Source: Isoetes taiwanensis | Lineage: Eukaryota; Streptophyta; Lycopodiopsida; Isoetales; Isoetaceae | Direction: 5' to 3' | Assembly: GCA_021234155.1 (NCBI GenBank) | Contig: JAJEKV010000271.1 | Location: 1-64,000, forward strand | Length of the DNA: 64,000 nucleotides | Part shown: one piece after another, positions 27,451 to 39,221 of the stretch | How the letters are laid out: each line of letters starts with the position of its first letter | Numbering within the stretch: the stretch's first letter is position 1 | Notes under the pieces: generated by a model | What the model was told of the DNA's origin: nothing | The model's database searches: none | What the model saw: only the letters and a program-made list of their open reading frames with translations | Position numbers and translations under genes: made by a program

Positions 27451-28539
27451 CTTATTGGATCTAAACTAGCTAATGCTAGGTAGTATAGTTGTAGGTAGTC
27501 AAAAGGGGTTGGAGTAGTTAAAATTGTTTCTAGATATAATTTACTAACACTATGGGAAGAAAACAATAAAAAGAAGAAAAAGAAAAAAGAAAAATATCGT
27601 TTGATCTCTAACATTGTCCTTGCGGGTTCATTGGTTATTACATTTAAAGCCCAAAAAACCATTGCTTCCTAAAGTTGTGCTCATATCGGGAACTCAAAAA
27701 ACATCATGAGCAGGTTCTTTGAAACATCTTGTGATGAATGCGGGATTGAAGTACTAATCGAGTCACCATGTCACTTGCGGGGACCATCCTAGTCTTCCCA
27801 TACCATTCTTTTTCGTTTATTGGCCTCCTACTCATATAAGCCTCCTACTTTTATTCATCACCCCTCTGAGCTGCTATTCATTATTTGCATCATAAAAAGC
27901 GACCTCTAACTCTCTACTTCATGTCACTTGCGAGGATCATCCTTTACTCATTAGCGACTTTATACCAACATCATTTTTTTTTTTTGGGCAAATTTGCGGG
28001 GACCATTACACCTTCTAGAATGTGTCGCACCCTTCCTAACATTCTAGCACCATCCACCAAGTCATTTCTTCCAAGATCCCTACAAGAATGGGTGGTGGGA
28101 AATCCTAAAAAGTATCAAGTTTTATTCACAAGATCATTGAAGCAGATTTTGGACGTTCCCCCCCAAGTTTCAACACTTATGGGAAGTCAAAGAACATGGT
28201 ATTGAGACCCTACAAGTCACAAATGTTCAAAGTTCTTCTTTGTGTTCAAAAGTTGAGAATTCATCACCAAAAATGTGAAGTACACATAGTTCTATCGGTT
28301 TCCTATTAAGCACCATTTTCCATTTATGAAGACCTCAAGAAAACCTTATATTATCTCGAGGGCGAGCGAAATGCATTGATTTGGCATTCACTCTCATATA
28401 TTTGCACTTTTGGATGCTTTTATCTTTGCATTCTAAGAAGCTCAGTCTTTGAGAACAAGATAATTAGGATCCGGATGTAGGGAGGAGTTTTTATGAGGTT
28501 TCAAGGCTGGGGGGACCATTTTTTTTCTTTAGGCAAAGA

Positions 28540-30412
28540 TGTTGCCCCTGCAAGTCAAGCAACATGAAGAAAAGATGAAGATAGAAGAAAATTCTAAGTA
28601 TTGGAGGAGCTATTAAGGAAAGGTGTCGAGGGGCTGAAAGAGAATCTAGGCGGTGACACCCTTGCAAATCATCCTTTGTAAAACTAGCCACCCTTGATTT
28701 TTCCAAATTTTTTTTTTTTTTTTGGCCTATCTCCTATTTTTCTTGAATTTCCCCTATCATTTGGCCAAATATTCCCCAAAAATGCCTAAAATCTATACCT
28801 TTGCCAAGTGGCATCCTAGTCATCATCCTAAAGTGCCAAAAGATGTCAAAAAAGTCAAGTGAAAGTCAAAATAAAAGTCAAAAGGCACACTTTCAAAAAT
28901 ACCCTTGCCATGTCATCAAGAGTCAAAATGCCACCTAGGATGGCCACCTTGCTCACCAAAATGCTTTGTCATCCAACTTTGAATTTATATCTTTTGCCCT
29001 TGGGTCAAAATCATGCCACCTCATCAAAAATGTCAAGGGGCATTTAAAATTTCGAAAATCCACTTGGGCAAAAAGCCATGTTTGACCTTGCCACATCATC
29101 CTTCATTATGCCAAGTCATCATTTCATCATGTCCGGTCACCATTGATTCACCTTTTTTTTTAGCAAAAAATCAAAGTGCCATTTTTTCAAAACTTGACCA
29201 CATCACCATGTTGCCCCAATGAAAATATGCCACACGGCACAAAAAATTTCAAAAAGACCTTATATAGACCTTTGAATTCCAATTCTTGGGAATCGTGCCC
29301 TTTGAAAAATATAAAAAATTGTCCCTATTCTACCCCGACCTAGATTCCTTTTCACGTTAATCACCCCTCCACGTGGCTCACCGGTGTGGGTGGAAATACC
29401 GAATCCCCGTGGGCAAGACACCGTCAATTTAATGGATTTTTGGATCGAGCTATATATACCCGGTGACTTTTCAATTTAGGCACGTGGGATATATCTTCTG
29501 AAGAAAATCCGGTGAGAAAAACCATTGGGGTTCTATGATTCACCGGCTTCCGCGCACTTTGAATGATCGCGGAAGCGGTTAGCGACCATAACCGGCCACG
29601 GAACCAATCGAATCATGAAGAGGATGCCGAATTAATGGAGATCATGCCAAAACGAGCATTGCCTATTTTGGGAAAAAGAGTTCGTGGCCATATGAAGACA
29701 AATTGGAGCTCTAACTACCCTGACCACAGGTCTATAAAGATGATCAGAAATATTCCAATCAAGGAGAGGAGATTTTGATTAGAAACCCAGCCCTTGTTCT
29801 TGAAAGCAAAGATTTTGGAAGTTCGATACAAATTCTATTTGGTGATCGAATGGATTACCCCGACAAGTGTATTATGTTCCTAAGATAATCTGAGAAAAGT
29901 TTTTTCTTGAGCAATCCATGGTGTTTCCCCTTTTCTTCAATCGATTCACGAGTGTTTTTTCAAAAAATAGTTTTTTTCCCATTTTTTATGTGCCAGTCCA
30001 CTTACGGCGAACTTTGCCAAAAAATTTCCCATCAATCCTGATCAACAAATGAGTTGAAATCAATTCAAACTATCTGATATCACCTAGATTTGGCTAAACT
30101 AATAGCTATTGCGCGGAAATTTGCTCAAATATTTCATTTGCATTCAAAGGAAGTTTGACTGCATCGAGCTTTTTTCTTGAGTCATTTTCACCACGTTGTT
30201 CTGAGGAAAACATCCCGGTCCATACACACTGCATTCACATATCACCTTATTTCCTCACATTTGCACCTCTCTTCTCATCTTTTCTCATCCCCTCACCACA
30301 CATTTGGCTCTCGCACCCTAAACACGAGAATTTGGCAAGTATCTTTTAGAAAATCCCACAATTTAGAGATTTGTGCATCACCCGGTTTTCAAGGATTACG
30401 TGAAAGGCAACA
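28540..30412 (+). repeat. Gypsy-2 3' LTR
   Basis: Partner of the 20,382 LTR, 1,873 bp, same TGTTGCC/GGCAACA ends. It is preceded by a G-rich polypurine-like tract (AAGGCTGGGGGGA, about 28,503-28,515). It is followed by the second CCAAG target-site copy. It differs from the 5' LTR by scattered insertions and deletions concentrated at C/G-rich sites. Confidence 0.92.
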
Positions 30413-31440
30413 CCAAGGCCCCGAACAAGTGTGCTGGTGACCCCCATCTCTTTCTACGCCTTGTATTTGTTGTTTTGCATTGCATACAGGGCTTTCCAGC
30501 CTGCGGTGACAAGTAACGATGGATGCATCGGTGTGTGGTAGTAGAAAACTCAATGCCCAAATACTTATAAGACTGAGCCACCTCCACTACACCTTGGTAA
30601 GTGAATGAAGGGAAGGCGTGGTGCCGGGATGATGGGACCCCGGCACCCTTGTCTTGGCCAAGTTAACTCTCATGTCGGTGAATTGGCGAGGAAAGTGTCC
30701 AAAGCATCCGGTGGCGTTGCATGTCCTGGGGGTATATGCGAGGAGTCAACATCATCAGCATATATGAGTTGCGGATTATGTGGTGCATCAATCAGCGGCC
30801 CAGGTGCCAGCTAGCCATTCTTCTAAGGTGTGTACAAGTCAAGGCTGTCGGGGATAGAGGGCAGCCACGGCACCCCCAATGCTACTAACAGCGGGCTCCC
30901 GGCGATTGTGAGGCGGCGGGGCAAGCCTCATATGAATGTATATAGCATTGCGCAAGTCGACGGGGGTCCCTAAACGTCTCAATCTATCCCACAACTTATC
31001 GAGAACCTTGTGTCAAAAGCCTTGCGAAATCCACAAAAGCAGCAGTCTGATTCTGGCGTGGATTCGGCTATCCTCTATGAGTGTTTGAGTGAAGATATGG
31101 TCAATAGTAGAATCTTGAGAAGAAAACCTGCAACAGAGCCGCCTTCTCCATCCTCGCCCAAAGTGTCAATCGCGGCTCAGAATCCCGGCAAGCAACTTGG
31201 CAAAAGGCGAGCCGACCATAATGGTGCGATGGATAGTTGGTTGGTGAGGGTCCCCTGCTTTGTATATGGGCACAACTCTGCGGTGGTCAGGTCACGGAAA
31301 CCTTCTTGCAATGCCCTGTTGAAGTGCTGTGAGAACCGGCACCATTGGGGGCTGGCCCACTTGAGAAGCTACGCGCATACCATCCAAATCTGCGCCTTCC
31401 CGTTAGCGGCGTTCTTATAACTTTATGACCCCGCCGGTAA
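30413..31440 (-). pseudogene. LINE-A reverse transcriptase relic
   Basis: Three hallmarks of LINE reverse transcriptase occur in order on the minus strand. Motif A, FRKAFDT near 31.03 kb, is followed after a frameshift by KLWDRLRRLGTP. The catalytic YADD box is at 30,762-30,751, within LIYADDVD. Downstream, near 30.58 kb, is the family-typical QSYKYLGIEF. The frame breaks several times and the coding region is cut at 30,413 by Gypsy-2. In the family this enzyme copies LINE RNA at the nicked target. Confidence 0.75.
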
Positions 31441-32607
31441 TGGCAGGTTTAGAGCTATTGGCGGAGATCGCGGTGCCGGCTTCCCATTGGGTCAATTGCT
31501 TTGCAATTATCTCACCCATTGTTCCGGGGAGTAATATTTCGTGGAACATGCGGGGCTTACTCAAGACCTTTCTCCGGAGGCCCCTGGGTGGCGGTCCTAG
31601 AAGACCAAACATCACATTCTTGGTGCTCTGCAAAGTGCGGCTTTTTCTTGGTCTTGAGGGCGGTATTGTGTGAGGACTGACTGCTTGGTGAATGGGTGAG
31701 ATCGACCTTGGCGAGACCATCGTTTTGACTCGACATTAGATCATCCGAACCCGGTGTTCGCGAGGGAAGGTGATTAGGTCCACAATGGATGGTCCGGCGG
31801 CCTCTCCCAAAGCATCGTCCCCTACCTCGAGAAGAAGTATTTGGTTCAATTTGGAGCGTCTCTTTGTTGGGGAAGTGTGGGGAGTTGCGGCCTCCAGCTC
31901 ATCTCAAGCATCCTCGCATAGACGCCGCATGATCATAGTCGAGGGCCTAGCCCAGGTGGTACATGGGGTGTTGGGGCAATGGGTGCTTTCGGTTAGCTGC
32001 CAATCTATAAGAGGCAGTGATGGTGGAGTCTGCTTCGTCCGGCCACTGTCCCGACACCGCAGCGAGTGATCAAGTGTAGGCATTGCTGCCGCATCGTGAA
32101 TCCACCCTACGGGTGTGCCCCTCGTTCTCATCTACAAGTGAAGCGGTGGAGGATCTGCCATCAATGTGACCATTGCAAATGACTGTGTCAAAGATAACGC
32201 CCGAACAAAGCGGTACCCGGCCCATACCGTGTCACACCGTCGTCATCGGCGCCTTTGGCCAAACCATCTCTGCGGGGGTCCATTTGCAACATATCCGGGC
32301 CTAGAGGTGCTAATTTTGGGATCACCGCTCCGATTCCCTACGCGTGAAGTCTCAAGCAACATGACTCGCCCTAATTGTTCAGACGTCATCATATAGATCG
32401 ACCTTAGGGCTCATTCACATCCAAGGCGTGTGGTAAAGTTGCTCTCATGAATAATGGCAAAGCCACAAAGCAGAGGGCCATCATTTATCGCACTCGATAC
32501 CGCAATTACGTGTATTGCAATGCAGCTCGTCAGGCCAGGTGGAGGCCAAAGGTCGCGGTGGTAGTAACACGCGAATTCCTCCGCGTGTCCTCGTTTCGGT
32601 GCACTCA

Positions 32608-34308
32608 TTAAAGACGGAAAGAAGGCGGTATCCGCAAATCCGTAGCCTGTGACCCAAGATGTTCCCATGTTTCCATGAGGAAGATAAGGTCCATGTCCAT
32701 GGCGTGAATTGAGATCATCCCCCTACGCCATGGAAAGCCCGCGGCAATTCTGGGATACCACGCCGAGGCACGATCCCTATTTAGTGGCATGCATCGCCAC
32801 TTCAGTGTCCGGTGGTAGTGGTGGTCCTGTGGGGGCGGAAGATGTGGATGCAGTGCCGGGGCCCCCTCGAGGGGGACTCGGGAGGGGCGAGTGCCCGTGA
32901 TCCCCTGTTTGGTACGCCTCAATTCCCGCATCCTTCCCGGACCACCCCCAGCCGCCTCTCCATGTTCTGGGCAAAGCCCCTCGACTTTGGCCAGCTCACG
33001 CGGGTCTCTCTTTGTTTGCGGGGTCAAGTCGATCCAACGTCTGCAGAGCGTCCCCTTCAACTTCCGCCCCGACGGGATGGCCACCCGGCCGGGCACGCTC
33101 TCAAGCGTGAAGATGACCACCCGGGGCGTCCGCCAATTCCATGGCGACTTCGCCTTTCCAATGGTCACAGTCTTTGGGAACATCATCCGGTCCAAGATCG
33201 TGTTTGGAGTGGAAGTGAGATGTTCTCCGAGCTCCTCGGTCGGGGCCTCGCGACTACCACATTGCGGTTCCTGCGTCTGAGTTCGGGTTGGGGGCCGCAC
33301 TGTGTGTTGGTTGAGGTGGGTGAGGCATAGACCGGGCCGCCGGGGTGGTGGCCCCGGCCGTCCGGGCAAAGATGTTCGTGTTGACGCCCCGTAGGTTGGT
33401 GGGTTGGCGGGGTTGGTATGTTCTTTCGCATGGGTTTCGTTCTCGAGTCCGGAGCTCAGCTCTTGCGGGGCGTTGTCATGTCTTGCCATCTCCCCGCATG
33501 TAATGGCGGAGTTGCTCATGTGCTCTGCGGCATGGAGGCCCTTTTGCCTTGTGGGCAGCGCCGAAGCTCCCCTGTAGCTCGATCTCGTGCTAAATCCGCC
33601 CGAAGAGCGCCAGTTCTGCCACGCTAGCTTCAGAGCAACTCGAATCCTTGTCCCACGCTGGCAGCCTCCGCGAAACGGCGGAGGGCGGCTCGCGGCTCCC
33701 TCGCGGCCGTGGCCTTTAGCCTCCTCAACTCGGCCGGATCGAGATGGGGTTCTGGTGTCTCCCCTCGCTCTACCGGTTGGGTCTCCGTCCCCAGCCTTCC
33801 ATTTTGCCAACACGGTGTCTACCGCCCCTCATATCGCAAGCTCCTGCTGGTATTGCCATGCTGTCAAATTGTAGCAAGTGGATGCTATCATTTGCCTGTC
33901 GTCGCGATCCTCAATTCTGTGATTGGTTTTTCCGCACCAAGCTGCTGCGCATCCATCGAGATGTTATGTTCTCCACCTCGCCGGGGAGGCACGCAAGGCG
34001 CATGCAATGGGCCTCAACCCCGCCTCGATGCGGCTCCAAGGTTCGGGACCGGGCGGATTGCCTCAGATGGCCCAATTGCTGGTCGACTGGGCCTTGGCTC
34101 GGGCCTCCCTCTTCATGGAAGACGTCTCTCCCTCTGCCCGAGGCCTCTTCCTTGGTGGCCCCGCTTCATGGTCTTCCCCAGAGGGCTCTGCCTGCGTGGG
34201 GTCAACCGGTGGTTGGTGTGTTTGGGCCTTCCCAGGATGGGTTGGTGTGGTCTGAGGTAGCTCACCAACCAAGTGTGGGTCCACACACGGGACTGTGTCT
34301 GTGGCCAT
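32608..34308 (-). pseudogene. LINE-A ORF1 and endonuclease start
   Basis: A 401-codon open stretch (33,813-32,608) and a preceding one (34,308-34,063) are Pro/Arg-rich and GC-rich. They end in the endonuclease-like DLIFLMETWEH, so frames of ORF1 and ORF2 appear joined or shifted by indels. The upstream frame starts MATDTVPCVDPHL and contains a basic PPRKRPR segment. ORF1 proteins bind element RNA; no zinc knuckle was recognised here. The composition makes long open frames likely by chance, so only the motif and position support the assignment. Confidence 0.45.
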
Positions 34309-34354
34309 GACTTGGGGTATGACTTGGGCGACGACTCCTGGATATCTGGTGTGT

Positions 34355-35285
34355 ACCGGCTGCCACAAAAACCCTAGCACACAGCCCGGAAAAGTGCAGA
34401 TTTGAGCACTGAAACAAAGACAAGCATGCAGGTATCATACACCGTTGGAAAGCTCTCTGAACCAGCTTTCCAACAAGCCCAAGCACATGAAAATCTGACA
34501 CCGGATGTGAGAGATACAGTCCGTTGAAGTGTCTACCGATTGCCACATAAAACCCTAGCACACAGCCCGGAAAAGTGCCAATTTGAGCACAGAAACAAAG
34601 CCAAGCATGCAGGTACCATACACCGTTAGAAAGATCTCTGAACCAGCTTTCCAACAAGCCCAAGCACATGAAAATCTGACACCGGATGCGAGAGATATGA
34701 CCGATAAAAAATTCGCCACAAGGCGAGACCAATCGAATACTTACTAAAACATACGTCAATCCCTATATTAGTGTCGGACTTTCATCAACAACACCATAAA
34801 GGAACTAGGGTATGAATTAGTAAAACATTCTCGTAACCTTCAATAAGAGTACAACACACACCTTTCAACACCGCTGTGCCCAAGGCCAACAACGCATCAG
34901 GTAGGGCTATACTTCTCAAAGAAGGAAGAAGGGCTGCCACAAAACCCTAGCACACAGCCAGGAAAACAGCAGATTTGAGCACTGAAACAAAGACAAGCAT
35001 GTATGTATTATACATCGTTGGAAAGTTTCTCTGAACCAGCTTTCCAACAAGCCCAAGCACATGAAAATCTGACAATCGGATGTGAGAGATACAAAAAATC
35101 AAAGTGTCTACCGGTTGCCCGCGAAACCCTAGCACACAGCCCGGAAAAGTGCCAATTTGAGCACAGAAACAAAGCCAAGCATGTAGGTACCATACACCGT
35201 TGAAAGATCTCTGAACCAGCTTTCCAACAAGCCCGAAGCACATGAAAATCGGACTTTGGATGTGAGAGATATGACCGATCAAAAT
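34355..35285. repeat. ~180-bp repeat family, four units (copy A)
   Basis: Four units start at about 34,360, 34,540, 34,935 and 35,115. Each has the order AACCCTAGCACACAGCC, a TTTGAGCAC segment, CATACACCGTT, the word GCTTTCCAACAAGCCCAAGC and a GATGTGAGAGATA end. They form two adjacent pairs separated by about 200 bp. Minus-strand open frames through them look alike only because the DNA is repeated. They may be the 5' UTR of LINE-A or an unrelated repeat. The same set occurs in copy B. Confidence 0.7.
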
Positions 35286-35299
35286 TTGCCGCCCAGGAG

Positions 35300-37535
35300 A
35301 GTTCTCTTCCAATTATGATCCAAAAAATTTGACACATTATAGCCTAAGTGGAAACGGCTAATGTTTGCATTTGCCGTCTCCACATCAACAATCTCGACAA
35401 TACGAAGTGGTCTACCCTAATTTCTTCTTTCCTCTGATGTCTCAAGCATTATAGCTTTTACAAATAAACTTCCATCATTCACAACCACCATATTTTTATA
35501 AATTTCATGGAGGATAATTTACATAATCTCTATGAAGTCCACCAATTCTCGGAATCAACAATTTGTAAAAGACTGATATGGAGACGGATTGACCCTATCT
35601 GGTTGCCATCTTTTCAAGTTTTATCTTGTTGATCAAGAACTCTAAGCCTTTGTTGTGTGCTTCTCCTTAGTGTACAACTTGTGGCCACCCCTCTAGCCAT
35701 AGAAAGTTCAAGAATTACAAATAATGTTGGTAACCTTTTATTTGGTTTTGCGAATGTAATGCACACAAGATAAACGGATATATTTGAAATTAGGGTGGAT
35801 ATAGGTTGGGATAAAACCCTAATACGGCAGCTTTGTACGCCGTTCAAGTTGCTGGTGAGTTCCATAACTCCTCCTTCACATTGCAAGGCTAATTCAGAAT
35901 TTGTACTGGCTGATTTGTGAATCTGGGGTCTTCCCATTTGTTTTGTTTTAATCCGGCGTCATGTCAGAGTGATTCTCCAGCTTTGAGTAATTTTATGAGA
36001 ACTCCCTAGTTATCTTATTTTGATTTTGGCCTTACAGATGCTTTCCAAGTTCTTCTTGGCAGTCGAATAGTGGAGTAAAAAACTTCATCATGGTAAGTCT
36101 TACTTCCTGAACATGGTTATTCCTTCGTTTCTTTCTATGTCAAGCAGCGATCTGCTATTTTGCCATCACAGCTCTAGGTATTTGATCGAATCTTGTGAGG
36201 TTGCTAGCTTGGGAGATTTTTGTCATAGGCCTGTTTGTCATAAAGCAGTTTGTCGTGAGGCAAATGACTTTAAAGCTAGGGTGTTCGAAAGCCTTGTTCA
36301 GTTGTTCTGAAGCTTGAGATTAAGATGTTATTTTCTTCGATTCTATGAAATCTCTTGATGGTTACGAGTTGTTTCTGTAATTGACCTATACGTGATCTCT
36401 TCTTCTTCAAATCTTGACAGGTCAATCTTTAATTTGTTTCCTTTATGATTATGCTAATAGAGTATGATGCATATTTTGCATTCTGCTCATGGTGTTATCT
36501 TCTTTTGCTATTGGATTATGTGCCAGAAGGAGCCACACTCTAGCAAGCAGTTCTTAAAATTGAACGAACTAGAACACCATATGCATACTAAATTGCAAGT
36601 GAAAGTGCTGAAGTATAAATACAAAACTATTTGATTTTATTCTTATTTCGCTGGCTAGCAAAGATTAGAAAGAAATATTAGTTGCACTATTGCATCAGAT
36701 TTTGTATTATTCCATTCATTTTCTAAAGTTTATCTGCATATAATATGTCTTTCTTGCTTGTAGATATTGTGGATGGCAGATCGTTACACATGGGCAGTGG
36801 CCACAACATCAGTATGGAGTCTATGGACTCGAAAAAGGGACTGCAAGTTTTAGTGTAAACAGTACCAAGGAAAACTATTACTGCAGGTAGATTTGGCTCA
36901 AGATCATGACTGCAGGCATGGGCAGAAATATAGAAGCAAAGCAGATGTTGACCATTAAAACGATGAGATTAGCATCTGCTCAGGTTAGAACATTCCATTA
37001 TATCTAAATTGCAGTGTATGTAGTATCATCATGTTTGTGGGCTTGCTTGAATTCAACTATTAATTCTTTGTGGAAGCATGTTTTGTTTTGGGCTTCTCGT
37101 ATGTGTTTGTAGTTGCCTCATAAAAGCCTTTTATGTTTTTTCTGTTATGTCAGGTCTAATTGATGGTGGCAATGAATTATTACTTTTATGTTCTAGTCTG
37201 TACTCTTTGGCATAACACTCTATGTATTACCATCAGGAATTTATGTTACAAGAAACTTTGTTGTCTAGGATGTTTTTCGTTATAGTATCATTCATCCTTG
37301 TATTCTATTAGAATGTGTTGTTATGTTATCAAATATCAATGATAAATGAAGTTTTGGTCTTTAATTTGTAAGGGGATGAATCTTTTAAAAGGTTGAGTTC
37401 TCATCGCTGGCAAATTGGAAATGTCAGGGTTCAAATCCTTGGACGCTTTATATATGCTCCTAATGCAAACATTCAATCAAAAAAATGCATATATATGTTT
37501 TTTTAATGTAAACATTGGTGTTTTCGTAAAAACGC

Positions 37536-37571
<36 letters not shown>

Positions 37572-38235
37572 ACAATTTCTTAATTTCTTATAAAAACCAT
37601 TACCAAGTACATAATAAAAACATTAAGATTTTGATGGAGAAACTTAAAGACAATTGCTATTTCAAGTAGCAATGGTTTTCGAGTTGAATATGTGCTATTA
37701 CTTTTACTAAAGCAATACTAATTCCTGTCCTAGACCACCATTGGTCTTTTCTAATATTGAATAGGTTAAATGATGCAAGTATTTACTATTTTGATGAAAA
37801 AACCATTAGAAGGTAGCATATGTTTTTTATAGAACACTGGGATATTTAATTGTATGGAACAACATTGGTTAATACTGAAAAGATATAAACAACTTCATTA
37901 AGCAATTGCTTTAACCGCGGAACAATAAAAATAGAAATCATTATTAGTTTATGGCTCACATATATAAAACATAGCAATAAAGCACTATAAAAACCATAGT
38001 ACTAAACCAAGCAAGTTAACTCTTATAAAATACCATAATCGTGAACTATGGAAAAAAACTAGAACAATAAATCACAAGTAAGAACCACACTACATAACCC
38101 TTCATGGTTAATCAACATATTAACCCACAAACTTACATTAGTTTATTATCGTGGCTTTACGGTAAAACTGTTACGAAAAACTAATAACAATTATTTTTTG
38201 GGGGCCTTGTGTTATACTACTTCATGCCACGGTCC
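35300..38235. other. AT-rich stretch of copy A, no coding gene identified
   Basis: No protein domain was recognised. There are T-rich tracts ending in CAG or TAG that resemble splice acceptors (for example near 36.04 and 36.77 kb), so UTR or intron DNA of a captured gene is possible. A SINE-like unit is at 37.37-37.48 kb and a 27-A run near 37.54 kb. AACCAT/ATGGTT words are dense from 37.6 to 38.15 kb, next to a TATAAATTTATA-type palindrome at 38.24 kb. Confidence 0.5.
37370..37480 (+). repeat. Candidate tRNA-derived SINE (copy A)
   Basis: CAGGGTTCAAATCCTTGG (about 37,427-37,444) contains a match to the RNA polymerase III B box GGTTCAAATCC, the tRNA T-arm sequence. About 110 bp in all precede an A-rich end (ATCAAAAAAA, near 37,478). 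The upstream A box is not clear. The unit is duplicated at 43.2 kb only because the whole 5.8-kb segment is. A chance B box in non-SINE DNA remains possible. Confidence 0.4.
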
Positions 38236-38337
38236 GCGGTGAGATAAATTTATGTTATGGGCACGGACTTTGCGTTGTTGCATCCGTTGTACCACAACAG
38301 CCTTTCGCGACTAAGCTACTTGTCTTCAACTTTTAAC

Positions 38338-39009
38338 AGGTATGAGATCTACAGGAAAGAATCTTCTGTATGTTCGAAGATGGTGAACTTAAGGAGCAAG
38401 CTAGCATCGCTAGAAAAAAGCCAAAAAAAAATAAACAAACCAAAAAAATATGAGCATTGTAACATGGATACAACTACAGGGCCTGAAGAGCAAAGAAATT
38501 TTTGTGCAGCTCTTAGAAAAAGTTGTGGCCAAGGAATTTACTCTCAATGAAATGGCAAAGGAAGCTAAGATATAAGTAGCTTTTAGTATGTGCTGTTCTT
38601 TTTTCCTTACTTTGTCTTACAATCTCTTTCTCTTTGCAGTCAGAATGACATTGTCACCTGGCAGTCCTAAGCAACTAAACCTAGAAGACTGGGAAGAGTG
38701 CAAGCTTCTTTATCCAACTTGTACGACAGACAGCATAATCAGAGAGCACGCAGTGAACTTCATTGGTTAGGTGAGTTTTGTAGACAACATGTTTTGTCTT
38801 CGTGCCTTTGTCTTACAGTTCATTTGCAGAACAAGAAAAAAGGCCTGCCAGCAGGCTTTTTAAACCTGGTTCGGAGGGCCAAAGAGGAAAGGCAAAAACT
38901 GAAGGCCATCGAGCAGGGAAAGCAAGTCGCGTCAAGCAGCTTCAACAATAGATATGAAAGGTTTACAATATTTGGCCAGGACTACTTGTACAACATCATA
39001 CAAGGTGAC
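38338..39009 (+). pseudogene. Methyltransferase-like spliced gene, 5' part, copy A
   Basis: Coding blocks are separated by recognisable intron ends. Block 1 follows a TTTTAACAG acceptor (38,337) and reads FEDGELKEQASIARKKAKK, then, after a frameshift at an A run, VTWIQLQGLKSKEIFVQLLE. Block 2 follows a CTCTTTGCAG acceptor (near 38,640) and contains LNLEDWEECKLLYPTC. Block 3 follows CATTTGCAG (38,829) and ends FTIFGQDYLYNIIQGD exactly where LTR sequence starts at 39,010. IIQGD matches the motif of DNA amino-methyltransferases that precedes motif IV, which lies at 58.1 kb beyond Gypsy-1. This copy is cut off by the duplication junction. The identity of blocks 1 and 2 is unknown. Confidence 0.45.
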
Positions 39010-39221
39010 TGTGACGTCCCCTACTCGTATACGGTGCACTCACCGTATACAAACAGGAGTTCATCCCCCATACCAGCTCCATGTCGTCTGAGGGCCCTCC
39101 ACATATCATCGCGAACCGTAACGAAGTTCCAGTGGGAAGAGTGAAGGGTCATTTTACCCCGTCGCCTACCTAGTCTTTGGAAGCGTAAACATACATGTCG
39201 AAGATATAACATCATCACACA
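39010..39221 (-). repeat. Truncated Gypsy-1 LTR fragment (in copy A)
   Basis: The first 212 bp (plus-strand reading) of the Gypsy-1 LTR, beginning TGTGACGTCCCC. It is identical in position and flank to the complete LTR at 44,853. It stops at the tandem-duplication junction. It is not a separate insertion. Confidence 0.85.

Larger units (their letters stand above)
20382..30412 (+). mobile_element. Gypsy-2: complete, degenerate Ty3/gypsy retrotransposon
   Basis: This 10,031-bp element is bounded by two long LTRs, each starting TGTTGCC and ending GGCAACA, and is flanked by a perfect 5-bp target duplication CCAAG (20,377-20,381 and 30,413-30,417). Inside, on the plus strand, come gag, an aspartic-protease relic, reverse transcriptase, RNase H and integrase, which is the Ty3/gypsy order. 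No chromodomain was seen. The integrase motif SRGHEYI and the RT motif MDGFS suggest a non-chromovirus lineage such as Tat/Athila, which is inference. Nearly every frame is interrupted, so it cannot move by itself. It inserted into the RT-coding part of LINE-A. Confidence 0.92.
30413..34308 (-). mobile_element. LINE-A, 5' part (ORF1, endonuclease, reverse transcriptase)
   Basis: GC-rich non-LTR retrotransposon on the minus strand, split by Gypsy-2. Going 5' to 3': an ORF1 candidate beginning at an ATG at 34,308; an endonuclease start near 32.69 kb with the motif DLIFLMETWEH (compare DIIFLQETW); and reverse transcriptase at 31.4-30.4 kb. Excluding Gypsy-2, the element spans about 4.8 kb. All frames are broken. 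The start of ORF1 is repeated at 39.2-40.1 kb because of the 5.8-kb tandem duplication. It cannot be active as read here. Confidence 0.6.
33417..39221. repeat. 5.8-kb tandem duplication, copy A
   Basis: This 5,805-bp unit is repeated directly by copy B with no DNA between them. It starts inside LINE-A ORF1 and ends 212 bp inside a Gypsy-1 LTR. At the A/B junction (39,222-39,224) the three bases TAT are shared by both parental breakpoints, which suggests end joining with microhomology or a replication slip. Long AT-rich parts of A and B are nearly identical. GC-rich parts differ by many small changes. Confidence 0.85.

Noticed and set aside
32608-33813. The 401-codon minus-strand frame as an ordinary host gene
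   Set aside because: Its end carries a LINE endonuclease motif and it sits in LINE order, with biased GC composition explaining its length. It is treated as LINE-A ORF1/endonuclease relic.
37427-37444. A tRNA gene at the B-box sequence
   Set aside because: No anticodon arm, acceptor stem or convincing A box could be folded around it. Only a SINE-like call is supported.
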